A stretch of 64,000 nucleotides of DNA from Viscum album (GCA_963277665.1 OY728121.1:959734097-959798096); one strand, 5' to 3'; numbered from the stretch's first letter, positions 26,201-38,800 are shown. Made by a program: numbers and translations. The notes: generated by a model not told the origin, from the sequence alone.

Positions 26201-29200
26201 TGTCACAACCCATCCCCTAGGACCCGTGTTGTGACAACTCCAAGTCCGCCTTCCATAGGCCAGAGGTTTGTGACTAGCACCGGAAAGTCATATCCCTAAA
26301 ATGGGAAGGCATTGACTCAAAACCTATACACACATAGACATGAAATACTACGCATGATAAAAACACAATGGAAGAAGAATAGTACAACCACAACTAAAAA
26401 TCACCAATTAGTGTAAAAGTAAGTACTAAAACTAAAGGGGCAAGAATACAAGACCAACTAAAATGGAAGTACAGAAAAAGGGAAGAACAGCTCTTGGGGT
26501 CATTTGCAAAGGATCCTACCTAAAGGGTAGGTACATCTCGTCAATGCAGCTCTCAACATCAACTGCTCACCTCCATGAACTGTCTGTCAATCACCTCCGA
26601 GCACTTTCTAGCCCCCACTCCTCAAGACTCAGTCAAGTTATCTATCGTCTGCACAAGACACAATAAGGTGGGGGTGAAGCCTATGCAGGGGTGAGTATAA
26701 CAATACTCAGTTGCGACCCTAAGACCCCCAATGGTCTCTCAGAATTCCAAAATGGAAAAACCACGAAGCATGATCACAATCAAAAATCACAAAGAAAAAT
26801 ACAGCTGACACAAGGTATATTCTTGGGTATGATAATAACATCACCAGTCACATTTTCGAAGAGATTGACTACTAGAGAACTCCTCCTCTATCGATTATAG
26901 TGGGCCTTCCAGGTCACACAGAGCTGCTTCCCACTAACCTTGAACTTCTTAGGTACTCCTCCCTATCATGTATCGTCGTTCTTCCAGGTCACACAGATTC
27001 ACTCCCCATCGTATCCTACTGAGGTACTCCTCTTGTCGATTACCATGGGTATTCCAAGTCACACAGATGTGCTCCCCACCATGGGACTGTAAATTCACAC
27101 AGAGGTGTCTCCCACTGGGCCATCGAGTCACAGAGAGTCAAAAAATCAACATTCTTAAGGTCTCAGCCAGCTGTAGGGTTCTATACGTAGCGTTCTTAGT
27201 AGAAGCACTCCTTAATCCATCAGTCATGTTTAAACTCTCATGAAGTCTCACAAAGAAGTAACGTGATGATACTTTATGTCATAAGGGTTGCAATGCAATA
27301 GACAGCGCATCAACCAGACACCCAGTCTGTAAGTTATAGGCATTTTAGTGTCGAAGGCCTAGTTGGATTTAGGTATGATCCAACCTCGAAAAACTCCAAC
27401 ATTCTCTAAAAGTCATGTGGTGTATCTAAAAATTACATCATCATACAAAGGTTTCCAACACCGCTGAGGGTTCATCAAACAAACATATGGTTTAGGAGTT
27501 ACGCCCAATTAAACGTAACGGGGCTGAAAGGGGTTTGGGTCCGGCCCGACCCGGTCGGACCGACCTGAAGAGACCTAGTCTGGGTTAACCTGACCTAGTC
27601 TTGGTCGACGCGACCTGGGTCTGAACCTACCAGGTCGAACCAGACCGTTGGGCACTGTTGGTTCCAAACCAAATCATTGGGCCACAGGTCCGGCCCGCTG
27701 GACCTATGGTCTCCCACTGCTATGCCATCTTGTTCGATTCGGCATACCTTGTGGCCCGCTAAGATCACGTCGGCCCATGGTTTCGGGCTGGCTCCATTCT
27801 CCCTGGACGCCGCATAGTCACGTCTGGAACCTGCTCACGTGGCGGGTGGACCCAGTTGCGCCTTTCACATCAACTCGCTCGGCGGGTTGACTCCTCCACA
27901 TGGTGCCACACTAGCATCGCGGAACTCCATCGTGCTACAGCCCATCGCGACCACAGCTTCTTCGCCACCCAGGCGTGCCGTCAGGGCATGCCTCCTCCAG
28001 TAACACAACCATTCAGAACTGTCTCCCGTCATGGTTGCGGCTTTCACCGCCCAGGCGCGCCTCCTCTAGTACTGCAGCCCATCGTGGCCACGGCTTCAAC
28101 TGCCCAGGAAAACCATCAAGGTGCACCTCCTCCTACGGCTGCTGACTGGGCATGCGGCCCGTCTCTTCTCCATCAGGAACGTGGCCGATACCACCATGTT
28201 CCACCATAACTTCTAATTTTCCACGAAAAACGCAACAAAAATCGAAAATGGTGGAGGTTCTAGGCCTTGTTCGTTTTTCTCGAGCCCACCACGTTAGCAT
28301 TATAACATGGGGAGGATTACATAAATGTAAAAACTCCCATAGATAAAACCCTACAATATCCTCCCACATTTCAAAAATGAAACATAGATCAACCCATTGG
28401 ATGTTTGATCTTTTTTCATCATAATAATCAATAATAGGGTAAAGGGGAGAAAAAAAAGCATAAAACCTCCTACCTCTAGCTCGTTAGAAGTCATTGCGGA
28501 CGAGGAAGGAGTGTCCACATCTGAGGGTGTTGCAAAAAAAGGAGAAGGTTCACCTCTTTTGGTGCTCATCGTCAAATCCTCCAACGGTTGTCGAATCCCC
28601 GTTCTAGGTTGGTGGAAGACGCAGCGGCACTTCATTAGAGGTTCCTCTCTTGAGTGACAAAAACCCATGCTCGATCTTCGTTTAAATAGACAAAAAAGAG
28701 GATCAATGCACCAAACAATTAATGAGGTTCATTAATGAATTGAATTAATTAACCTATTAATTCTCCCAATGGTGCGGTTACACAACCAAGTGTAACCGAC
28801 CAATTAATGGTCTGACAACCAGGCGGTCCTGCCATCACCGCTCAACATTTACAAGAAAGAAATAAAATTAATCATTGAGTTATTTTATTATTTTTTTGTA
28901 AAGTCCAAAATTTAACTTTTTCATCTGACCCTTTCTGGTCGAAGTTAAGATTCCATTAAGAGAATCCCAGCACTGTGGATTCAATGGTGCTCTTGTATTT
29001 TTAATCTGGGCACCGATTCAAAAGATATAAATCGCCACTCACACATTTACAGAACATACCTTAAAAAGGTTGAAAAAAATTATTAACAGTCACCCTGAAC
29101 CCGAGCTGGTCGAGGTTAGGCTCTTCTTAAGGGTAACATGACCCCACAAGATCAATGGTTCTCTCTTATTTCTAATCAAAGATACCATTTCGAAGTTATT

Positions 29201-29718
29201 TAATTTAAAAATAAAATAATTTTTACTTAATTATTTTATTTACGGCTAAAAACTAACTTCCATTGTTGGCTTGCGCTTGCCAATGTTAGGATTTGTCTAA
29301 GGAAAGTGTACCCTCACAAGTTCAGTGATGGTATTAGATTTTTAATCCAAGTCTCTATTTGTGACTTATAAGCAATTTAAAAATAAAATAATTTCATTTA
29401 ATTATTTTATTTATGGTTATTCCATTTTTTGGGTTTTCTTACCGGAGGCCTGGGCCAAATAAACTTAAGTCGTACCTAGGGTAAACAAAACATCCTAAAT
29501 GAAACAGTTCCCTCATATTTCTTATACGGGAACCCATTTAAAAGGTATTCCACTTTTTTAGGAAAACCACTCACACACACAATTTAAAGCTTGACATTTT
29601 TTTCAACGGAAAATTCTGGGCACTCTGAGCCTTGGAATCAGGTGTCGTCAATTTTTGCAGTCTCATAATAATCCCAAATAATTTAAAAAAAATTATATGG
29701 AATTTAGGAGTCTTTAAA
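26201..29718 (-). repeat. 3' LTR of element A
   Basis: Plus-strand start TGTCACAACCC, end GTCTTTAAA. It aligns throughout with 33491-36915 (for example CTGCCTTCCATAGGCCAG near 26248 and 33537). The minus-strand sequence just inside the LTR reads GGGGAGAATTTAAAGAC, a polypurine tract followed by a worn TGTAAAGAC start. A markedly GC-rich block lies at 27530-28270. ORFs at 26463, 27648 and 27856 are chance ORFs of the LTR. Confidence 0.85.
27500..28270. repeat. GC-rich block with GACC/GGTC repeats in A's LTR
   Basis: Base composition jumps from AT-rich to strongly GC-rich. 27535-27640 is built of short words such as CCCGACC, GGTCGGACC, GACCTGG and CTGGGTC repeated in near-palindromic order. 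The rest carries sporadic CpG-rich segments. The other LTR has the same block at 34810-35500, with the repeat region longer and rearranged. Confidence 0.6.
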
Positions 29719-30110
29719 TTCTCCCCATCTTAGAGATTTTTATCTCAAAAAGCTACATCCAAACTAGGGAAACAAATGGGGTACTGAGCACGTATCTGAG
29801 CCTCTCGCTCCCATGTACTCTCCTAGAGATTATCGTGTGGCCAATGAACATGCACCAGGGAAATCAACCACCCATGAAGGACTCACCCATATCTATCCTC
29901 TATCACCACCGGGAACTCCACAAACTTCACACCATCGTTGATGTCCATCTCACCCCAGTCAATAACGTGCGATGGATCATTCACGTACCTCCTCAGTTGC
30001 AACACATGAAAAACATTATACACTCAGTTCATCTGTGGGGGAAGAGCTAGATGATACGCCACCTCTCCTACTACGCTGAGGATTTGGAAAGGCCCTATGA
30101 ACCTCAGAGA
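29719..30110 (-). pseudogene. Integrase C-terminus and chromodomain of element A
   Basis: The minus strand reads GPFQILSVVGEVAYHLALPP, then VYNVFHVLQLRRYVNDPSHV, DWGEMDIND, FPVVIEDRYG, LVHVHWPHDN-stop and STWEREAQIRAQYPICF. Every block matches the end of Tekay/Del chromovirus pol: GPFEI...VAYRLALPP, VFHVS.LRKYV.DPSHV, (V/L)V.V.W..H..EEATWERE..(M/I)R..YP.LF. The chromodomain part is recognisable. Only a few stops break this stretch, making it the best-preserved piece of A. A polypurine tract follows at 29719-29730. Confidence 0.8.
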
Positions 30111-30353
30111 TAGCTTGTTTTCACAGCCAAAACTCTGTAATCCTAGTAGGGGTGAGACTCAAAGGAAGACATGGTCTCCCTCCTCAAACTCAAAGTGTCT
30201 ATGTCTCCTATCGGCATAAGATTTATGCCAGCTCTGTACAGTCTTCATCTACTCCTAGATGATCTGAACCTTCTCAGTAGTACCCTGTACCAACTCTAGA
30301 CCCATAAGTGCTGACTCACCTGGTTCTGCTCAGCATAGAGATGTTCTTCATGG

Positions 30354-30629
30354 TCACCCATACAGGGCCTCAAACGGATCCATGCCACGGGTGGAGTGAT
30401 AACTATTGTTGTTTGCAAACTTCTTTTGTGGCAGGTGTTCCTCCCAACTGCAGCCAATATCTAGGATGCAAGCACGAAGCATGTCCACGTGTGTTTGTAT
30501 GGTTTGTTCCATCTGACCATCTATTTGAGGATGAAAGGCGGTGCTCAATCGCAGCTGAGTCCTAAATTCCTCCTCCAATCTGTTCCATAGATAAGAGGTA
30601 AAACGAGCATTGGGATTTGAGACGATCAT
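30354..30629 (-). pseudogene. Integrase catalytic core of element A
   Basis: A 91-residue open stretch beginning IVSNPNARFTSYLW, then LRLSTAFHPQIDGQMEQTIQ, VDMLRACILD, EEHLPQKKFANNNSYHS, and ending PFEALYG. These are the hallmarks of gypsy integrase around the second aspartate and the catalytic glutamate. The SDRD motif has become SNPN, losing the aspartate. The glutamate in the usual GQSER place is still present (GQMEQ). The frame continues with stops toward 30110 and upward toward 30960. Confidence 0.85.
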
Positions 30630-31300
30630 CGATGGAACCTAGTGAAGTCATACAATATCTTGTATGTAGAGTCTTACCAAGCCCTCTAATGATCTCTAAT
30701 CTCATATGGGTAAGAATTGGGTGGTCTTGGTGATTCATTCAACGATCACCCAGAAGGAATCGTGGCCCCTGGACGTACATGGAATCCCTTTCACGAAGTC
30801 CTTGTAGATACCACCCCATTCCATTCTGGAACCTCAAGTGGATGTGTTAAGGCTTCTAGGAACCTGATGCTCGGACATCACTTGTTGGCAAGTGAGGCAT
30901 TGTGAAACAAATTTCGCCACAACTTTCTTCATCCCTAGCCACCAGTACTGATTTCGGAGATCCTGTTACATCTTCTCCATGCCCGCATGTACCACCATAT
31001 GGGATGTGTGGAACTCCCTAAATAACCCCTCTCATAGCGTCACAGGTACCATGGTGTGTCCTCTAAAAAGGATGATGTGCTCCCCACCTTTATAAAATCC
31101 TTTAGTGCCCATTATAAGATAATCTGAGCTCATCGGGTCTCGTAGTCAACATCCACAAGTTGTGCCTCCTTGAATCATAAATAAGTGGGGGAGTGATAGT
31201 CATAGACTCGAGGTAAGGTGCTCCATCACTATCCACAAAGGATATCTACAACATGGCTAGCTGATATGTCACCTCACTAAGAAACTGCAAACTAGACCTC
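30630..31300 (-). pseudogene. Integrase N-terminal region of element A (broken)
   Basis: This lies between the RNase H end and the integrase core on the minus strand. Readable scraps such as TMPHLPTSDVRASGS and HPLEVPEWN suggest the CL.CQ...H..P.GLLQPL..P.WKW segment of integrase, heavily altered. Further up, the HHCC zinc-binding part is not convincing. Confidence 0.45.
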
Positions 31301-31545
31301 CTACTGAATGTGTCTGCCATTGCGTCCCCCTTTAATGGATAATAGACTATCTTGAAGTCATATTCTTGGTGGAACTCCAACCATATTTATTGTATCAACT
31401 TCTGAAAATCCTATGGGCACTTTTCCATCCACGAAAAAGGCTACCCCCTTTTAACTGATTGATGTGTACATCGATCCTTTTGTAGTGGGTACTCATTCTC
31501 CATGGTCACTTGGTTAAAGTGTCAGAAATCCACACATAACCTCAA
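31300..31545 (-). pseudogene. RT start fused to RNase H end: deletion junction in element A
   Basis: The minus strand from 31545 reads LCVDF-stop-FNQVTMENEYPL, then a worn IDVHINQLKG segment, the opening block of gypsy RT. Within about 40 codons it passes into QKLIQ-stop-IWLEFHQEYDFKI and PLKGDAMADTFSRR, the closing block of RNase H. The RT palm, with its YxDD box, and the first half of RNase H are absent. An internal deletion explains the short 3.8-kb body of A. Confidence 0.65.
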
Positions 31546-33476
31546 ACATTAGGTCTTAATAAGAACTTCCTCTACAAGTATCCCAACTATAATCTCAAAT
31601 CCTAGAGCTTCTTGGGATCCATCTGATATGTAGTTGTAGATATCAGTGTCGTCCCTGGGTATAAGCCAATGGAGAATTACCTCTTCCTACGGAGAGGTAA
31701 TCAGGGAAACTTATTTTGAAATGATGTTCCCAGACTCTACCACTACTTTTGGGAACTCAAAACTCAAAAAACCTTCTTCCACGAGGGTAAGGATGGCTAA
31801 CTCAAGAGTGATTGGTTGAAGCCTCCTTTGCATGAGTTTATCTCATGCTGCATGGGTTACCATTCTTTCCAACCAAGGAAAATCTTATTCCAATGTTATA
31901 GATATACCACAACATTTTTTCCTAAATAGTCAATCTGGGCATGATCTACGGATGACTAGTCCATACACAAACTAAAGTCGTAGGGCCTCGAAGCTTCCCC
32001 CAAGAGGTTCCAACCAAAACTCTCACCTCAAGTGTAAGATCACATTATCTGCATAAGTGTGATTATTGAGTCTCCTCCCATAAGTATCTCTAGACATAAG
32101 GTTCAAGTCAATGGTTTAACAGCAAACTCTAGGTCTTGAACAATATTCATGACAAGGAATGATTAGCACCTATGTATATTAATATGAAAACTAGTATTAT
32201 ACACATACCGTACCTTGAATCATTTCTCTAGACCTTTGGTCACATTCCTTGACAGCATGTAGCTACTCCATTCCCCTATCCTCTGGCTCCAAAATCCTGG
32301 TGGTGACCACATCGGGGTGGTGGTGGTAACAAGTTGAAATGTATACCACCTCTTGCAGCTCTTCTAGCTCCTCTTCCACGTCTTCTGCCCTACAGATTCA
32401 CCTATCTCTATCACTTATTCTTCCTGAAACATTTTATATTCCCAAGTCTCTGAAACTGACATCAGTTTCCTACTTTCCCACTGCTAACATTCATTGGTTG
32501 TATATGCTCAGCCAAATACTATTCAACCACAAAGGTTCTCTCTAGCACACTAACATAAGTATGAATACACAGAAGAATAGTGTTGGATCAGATGTCCCTA
32601 AATAGATCTCACTCAATGGTCTGAGCCCTGAATCACTATTTGTATTGTATTCATCGAGTACTTGGAATGCTTGCTACACCTCAATGAATACTCAATTAAT
32701 GACATGTCATTATTTCAAAACTGTATAAGATATTGGGAACAAAAACCCCTTAGCGTTTTATGGAAAGAGAACCCTTCTATTAGGAAGGTTCTCAAGATCT
32801 TCCCACATAAAATTCACGTAATTGTAAGATTAGGGTAATATAAACAATTCCATTGCCCAACTGATCCATGTATAAGTCTCACTTCCAAGACCACCATCAG
32901 ATCGAATGGTGCCCTAGCAAGGTGGAAACTCAATCACTAGCTCAAGCCTGTCCTTAGCCACCTATGAGTCGGGCTCACCTAAGAACCTGAGGGGTATCTG
33001 TCACTGAAACTCATGTAAGGCACTAAGCCTATATGTGTCCTCTACCGGTAGCACCGGTAGTAACTGCTAAGAAATTTGTAGTGGTATCGTTGGGACACCA
33101 CCCGAAGGTAACATCTTGGGAAACAGTCCTTATACTAAAGCCTTATCACACTATGGACCATCCTCATGGTTACGCATTGGAATCTTGGTTGGATGTATGC
33201 AATGAGGCATCTTGAAATATAATCAAGATGATCCATGGTCAATAAGTTATACTTGGTGAGCTAACTCAAAAGAGATCAAAAGAAAAACATTTCAAAACAC
33301 ACGCAATCAGTTTTTTTGTGTATCGAGTAGGAAAACTGAATACAGGGTCTTGGTGTATGGATATTTTGGCCGCCACACCAACACTGGACTCCCTATACTG
33401 AAATCCCAACTCAAGACACTTAACACTATTGCTCACTTGAAAACATATACTCTTAGTTCTTCTGGGAGAACCAAAT
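31546..33476 (-). pseudogene. gag and leader region of element A (decayed)
   Basis: At about 32400-32290 the minus strand reads RRRGRGARRAARGG and then PPPPRCGHH, the Arg/Gly-rich and Pro-rich start often seen in chromovirus gag. Downstream (lower coordinates) frames are broken and I see no clear zinc knuckle or protease. About 1 kb between this start and the primer site would be leader. Plus-strand ORFs at 32339 and 33350 are shadows. Confidence 0.45.
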
Positions 33477-33488
33477 CCTCTAATACCA
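33477..33488 (-). other. Primer-binding site of element A (initiator Met tRNA type)
   Basis: The minus strand reads TGGTATTAGAGG two bases inside the LTR end, close to the plant initiator-methionine tRNA complement TGGTATCAGAGC. Confidence 0.75.
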
Positions 33489-33490
33489 CT

Positions 33491-36400
33491 TTTCACGACC
33501 TATCCCTCAGGGCCCATGCCATGACTAACCCAAGGCTGCCTTCCATAGGCCAGGAGTTGTCAACTGTTACAAAAAAGGTATATCCCAAAAATGGGAAGGA
33601 ATTTCCGCAAAACCAATACACACACAGACATGGCACATTTCACACGAGAAAAACACAATAGAAGAATAATGGTATAACCACAACTAAAAACCACCACTTA
33701 GTGTAAAAGTAAGTACTAAAAGTAAAGGGCCCAGAATACAAGCCCAACTGAAATGGAATTATTTAAAAAATTAAAAACAACTCTTTATTTCATCACCCAA
33801 GGATCCAACCTGAATGGTAGGTATATCTCGTCACTATGGTTCTCCACGTCAATCGGTCACCTTTGTGTAACGTCTGTCAGTCACCTCAGAGCACTGTCTT
33901 TCCCTAACTCTCCAAGACTCAGTCAAGCTATTGTATTATGAACAATACACAATAAGGTACGGGCAAATCCCATGCAGGTGTGAGTATAAAAATACTCATA
34001 AGGGACCCCGAGACCCCCGACGGTCTCTCAGAATTCCATAAAGGAAAAAACCCCAAAGTATGATCTCAATCACAAAGCACAAAGAAAAATATAGCTCACA
34101 CCATGTATATTCTAGGGTAGTGATTGTAGCTTCACCAGTCACATTGTTGAACACCTCGGCTACTGAAGAACTTCTCCTCTATCAAATACAATGAATCTTT
34201 CGGGTCACACATAGCTGCTTCCTACTAACCTTGAATTGCTTAGGTACTCCTCCCCATCGCGTATTGTGGGTCTATCGGGTCACACAAAGCCTCTCCCCAC
34301 TATGGAATTCTGAGGTAATCCTCCTATCGATAAACATGGTTCTTCCAAGTCACATAGAGGTGCTCCCCATTGTGGGCCTTCTAAGTCACACATAGGTGCT
34401 TCCCACTGGGTCTTGGAGTCACAAAGAGTCGAAAAATCAGTAGTCTTCATGTCTCAGTCAGTCGTAGGGTTCCGTACATAGCACGCTTGGGAGAACCACT
34501 TCTCAACTTATAGGTCATATTTCAATTGGAATTAAGTCTCAAAAATAAGTAACCCCAATGATCCTTCATTTCATAAGGCTTCCAATGCAATAGACGGCGT
34601 GTAAACTGGACGCTCGGTCTGTAAGTTATAGGCATTTTACTGTCGAGGGCCCGGTTGGATTTGGGTAAGATTCAACCCAGAAAAACTCCAACTTTCTCTG
34701 AAAGTCATTAGCATTATTTCAAATGGACCGCCTCATCCTAAGGGTTCTGACACCACTAATGGTTCGTCAAATGGACATCCGGTTTAGGAGTTACGCCCAA
34801 TTAAACGTAACTGGGGTGAAAGGGGCATGGGTCCTACCTGACCCGGTCGGACTAACCTGACTCGATCCAGCCTGGGTCGACTTGACCTGGTCTGGGTCCA
34901 CCCAACCCAGTCTAGTTCAACCCCACCCAGTATGGGTCCACCCAACCAGGGTCTGACCCTACAGGGTCAAACCATCCCGCTTGGTCTGGCCCAGCCCGAT
35001 TGGGCCCGAACCGGCCCATGGGGCCGGCCTGTTCGGTCGGCCCACTCGATGGCGCAGCCCACCAGGATTACACCGCCCCACGGTTGTGGGCTAGATCTAT
35101 TATTCTCAGAAGTTGCATAGTTGCGTCCGACACCTATTCACATGGCTGGTGGACCCGACCTCTCCTTCTACATCAACCCACTTAGTGGGTTGACTCCTCC
35201 ACGCGGCACCACGCTAGAGCCACAGAACTCCAGTGTGTTGCGGCCCGTTGTGGTCGCGGCTTCTTCGCCACCCAGGCACGCCGCCGGGGTAGGCCTCCTC
35301 TAGCGTTGTGGCCCATCATGGTCATGGCTTTCACCACCCAGGTTCATCATCGGGGTGCGCCACCTTCTGTGGCCTGTCTCTTCTCTATCAGGCACGCGGC
35401 CGGTACCACCACGTGTCACCATAGCTTCCGGTCATCCACGAAAAACACAACCAAAACCAAAAACAGCAGAGGGTCCGGCCCTTTTTTGTTTTTCTCATTC
35501 CCTCCATGTTATCATTATAACATGGGAAGGATTTCTTAATTGTAAAAACTCTTATAAAGAAAACCCTGCAATATCCTCTCGCATTTTAATAACAGAACAT
35601 GAATAAACTCATTGGATGGTTGATCTATGTTCTTCATAATAATTAAGAACGGAGTAAAGGGGATAAATTAGGCACACCACCCCCTACCACGAGCTCGTTA
35701 TAAGTCGTTGCAGATGTGGAAGGAGTGTCCGCGTCCAAGGGTGTTGTGGATGAAGGAGAAGGTTCTCCTCCTTTGTCAGTCTTCGTCAAATCCTCCAATA
35801 GTCATCGAAGCCTCATTCTAGATAGATGGAAGACCCCACAAAACTTCGTCAGAGGTTCCTCTCTTGAGTACCAAAAAACCCATGCTCTAGATTCATTTAA
35901 ATAGACGAAATAGATGATCAATGCTCCACACAATTAATGTGGTTCATTAATGAAATTAATTAATGAACCTATTAATTCTCTCAATGTTGTGGTTACACAA
36001 CCTAGTGTAACCATCCATTTAATAGTCTGACAACCCAGCGTTCCCACCACCACCGCTCAATAGTTATAAGAAGGAAATAAAATAACTCATTGAGTTATTT
36101 TATTATTTTTTTGTAAAGTCCAAAAATTAACTTTTAATTCTGACTCTTGCTGATCAAAGTTAAGCTTCCCTTAATCGAATCTTCGAACTGCAGATTCAAC
36201 AGTTACATCAAATTTTTAATCTGAGCACCGGTTCAAAAGATAAAAATCGTCTCTCGCACTTTTAAATAACGTACCTTAAAAAAGTTTAATAATTATTAAT
36301 AGTCACCCTCGAACCGTGATGATCGAGGCTAGGCTCTGCCTAAGGGGAAATCTCCCTCACGAGCTCAATGGTACTCTCGGATTTCCAATTCGAGTTACCG

Positions 36401-36915
36401 TTTATGAGTTATAGAATATAACAATAAAATAATTGTTACTTAATTATTTTATTTATGGCCAAAAACTAAAATCTACCGTTGGCCCGAGCTAACCAATGAT
36501 AGGATCTGCCTAAGGAAAGTGTACCCTCATGAGTTCAAGGGTGGTCTCAGATTTTTAATTTGAGTCTCCATTCGTGAGTAATAAACATTTGAAAAATAGA
36601 TTAATTTTATTTATAGTTATTCCATTTTTAGGTTTTCTCACAGGAGGCCTGTGCTAACTAAACTTAATTCATGCCTAGGGTAAACCCACTATCATGATTG
36701 TAATTGTGCCCTTGGATTTTTGATTTGGGAATTCTTTTAAGAGTTATTCCACTTTTTCTGAAAGACCACTCACGCGCGCTATTTAAAACTTAACATTTTT
36801 TTGATTGATCATTATGGGAACTCCAGGCATTAGAATCATGTTCCGTCAATTTTAGTCGTCTTGTAATAATACCAAATAATTTAAAAAAATTATATGGAAT
36901 TTTCGGGTCTTTAAA
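33491..36915 (-). repeat. 5' LTR of element A
   Basis: 3425 bp. It starts TTTCACGACC (partner TGTCACAACC) and ends GGGTCTTTAAA before the TGAGA duplication. It is visibly diverged from 26201-29718. The GC-rich block with GACC/GGTC repeats is at 34810-35500. ORFs at 34932-35606 and 35716 lie in this block and have no family signature. Confidence 0.85.
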
Positions 36916-36920
36916 TGAGA

Positions 36921-37480
36921 AACTGACCAAGTTTTACTATGAGAACATAAATATCAACCAATGAGATTCCCTAGCAAGCGTATGATCGCGGGATTTTGAA
37001 AAGTTAAAGGTAGCTTGGGGAAACTAACCCAAATTGATGTTTTTGGAATGCCACTCTTCTTATGGAAGTCATATGAACACCCGAAGAGATAGAAAAAGAA
37101 GACGTTGCAACTACAGGGGGAATTGGACAAGGCCTAACCAGATCTTCCTTCGAAGTAAAATGACTCATGATGTTCCTTTTGACGATTAGACCTACCATTT
37201 CTTGATCTTAAAATCCCCAAGACTCAAAGATTAACCTATTGAAGGTTTCTACCGAAAGGCAATGCAGCTTAAAACGTAGAATAAAGGTGATATTAAGAAG
37301 ATTAGATGTTGTGTTGTACTCTGAGGTCGAGATTGAAAGATTTGGAAGCACATTGAACATATCTGGGACCTTAGAGTGATGCTATTGAGGGAAATATGGG
37401 AGAAAATTAGGGATGGGGAAAGGGGGGAATGAATAAGAAGCGACCTTGAAGGGTTCACAACATGTTGGGTTTTTTTAATT
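36921..37480 (-). pseudogene. DUF4283/zinc-knuckle gene fragment, proximal part
   Basis: On the minus strand from 37036 the reading is SIWVSFPKLPSTFQNPAIIR, then LLGNLIG-stop and SKTWSVSH. It matches the (P/S)VW(V/I)..P.LP..(F/L)W....(L/I)..I.(N/S).(L/I)G segment of DUF4283 proteins. Skipping element A and one TGAGA copy, the frame continues into the EVD..S..P piece at 26195. Further upstream (37198-37040) a 64-residue open stretch may be an earlier part of the protein, but I could not match it. Confidence 0.55.
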
Positions 37481-37690
37481 AGATCAGGACACTTTTATCA
37501 GCGCTTTTAAAAATGCGCTGATAAAGAGTCCTTTTATTCGCACTTATTATTTAAGCATTGACAAAAGGAATAATTATTAGGAATTGTTTAGCACTCATAA
37601 AGCCACGTCATTATCAGTGCTAAAAAATCCTTAATAAAGATTTCTTTCATCAGCACTTATTACTTAAGCGCTGAAAAATGGTTTATAATT
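37481..37690. repeat. Internal group of CACTA subterminal-type repeats
   Basis: This contains a hairpin TTTATCAGCGC / GCGCTGATAAAG and several further AGCACTTATTA.TTAAGCGCTGA-like words. Sharing with 38810-39060 and 20452-20700 ties this stretch to the CACTA element. Confidence 0.55.
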
Positions 37691-38800
37691 ATAATTATAA
37701 ATAAAAACTTCTAAATATATATATACTTAATTAATAAATAAAAATATACATATATAGTAAATATATTCATTAATTAAATATATTCATTGTAATTTTAAAA
37801 TTAATTAAATATATAATTATCTGTTTATAAGTATATAAATATTTTTAAAAATGAATATTTATATCATTATATATAATTATATAATTATATATATATATAA
37901 TAAATATAAATATAAATATAATATAGATATAGTAAACATATTCATTATTTAGGTAAATTTATTATAAATTTAATAATTATTTAAATATTTATAATTATTT
38001 ATTTACAATTATTTAAATATATGTATTTATTTATTTATAATTATATAAATACTTTTAAAAAATATTTGTTTATTTATAATTATAAATATATAATTTTATA
38101 AAAAAAATATGTACATTTTTAAATATATTTATTTATAAATAATTTTTTATAAATAATTTTTTATTGATATTTTTTTACATTATTAATGAATATCTAATTT
38201 TAAGTGCATGCATGTTAAAAATGAGTGAAATTAAATAAAATGAAAATAATTACGCTTTAATAATATTAAAAAAATTGATAAGTTTTGTATGTGCACATTG
38301 TATAAAAAATGCATTAATTACTTATATATGAAATCAATATAACACACATTTGATCTATGTTAAATTGAAAAATGAAACAACATTCAATTATAAGTCATTT
38401 ACTCTATGCAATTAGAATGTATTTTTAATTCATGTTAATCTTTAATTATAATCCAGTATTCACTAAATGCAGCACATAAATATTTTTTAATATATAAATC
38501 ATATTTGTATGCATTAATACCCATCTATATATTTAATATGTACTATTTATTAACATTTTCAATAATCATATAATTAATAAAATGTTTAATATCATTCTCA
38601 ATTTACTTATTTTTTTTTAATTTTTTTAATTTTCATTTTGAATATCTATATATTTAATACATAATATTTATTAATATTTATAATTTATATATAGTATAAT
38701 AATTTATTCATTTTTATCAATAATTATTTAACTAATAAAAGTTTTTAATATTTTTTTGTTAAACTCATTTTTAATTTTTAATTTTTTAATTATTTCATTT
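37691..38800. repeat. Extremely AT-rich low-complexity stretch
   Basis: About 1.1 kb made almost only of A and T, with (TA)n runs and TTATTTATAATTAT-like words, between the two groups of CACTA subterminal repeats. No gene seen. Confidence 0.6.

Larger units (their letters stand above)
26201..36915 (-). mobile_element. Element A: Ty3/gypsy chromovirus, minus strand, internally deleted
   Basis: 10.7 kb with LTRs of 3518 and 3425 bp, exact TGAGA duplications and an initiator-methionine-type primer site. The internal region is only 3.8 kb. It keeps an Arg/Gly-rich gag start, a small RT piece, the end of RNase H, and integrase with chromodomain, but lacks the RT centre. It is inserted in the CACTA element, between two halves of the DUF4283-like fragment. 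Confidence 0.9.

Noticed and set aside
27648..28668. Overlapping ORFs on both strands (60-117 aa), possible host gene
   Set aside because: They lie in the GC-rich part of A's LTR, open in several frames at once because of composition, and have no domain or conserved frame in the other LTR.
37004..37198. Independent 64-aa gene on the minus strand
   Set aside because: Its position directly upstream of the DUF4283-like reading, though in another frame, makes a broken part of that fragment more likely than a separate gene.
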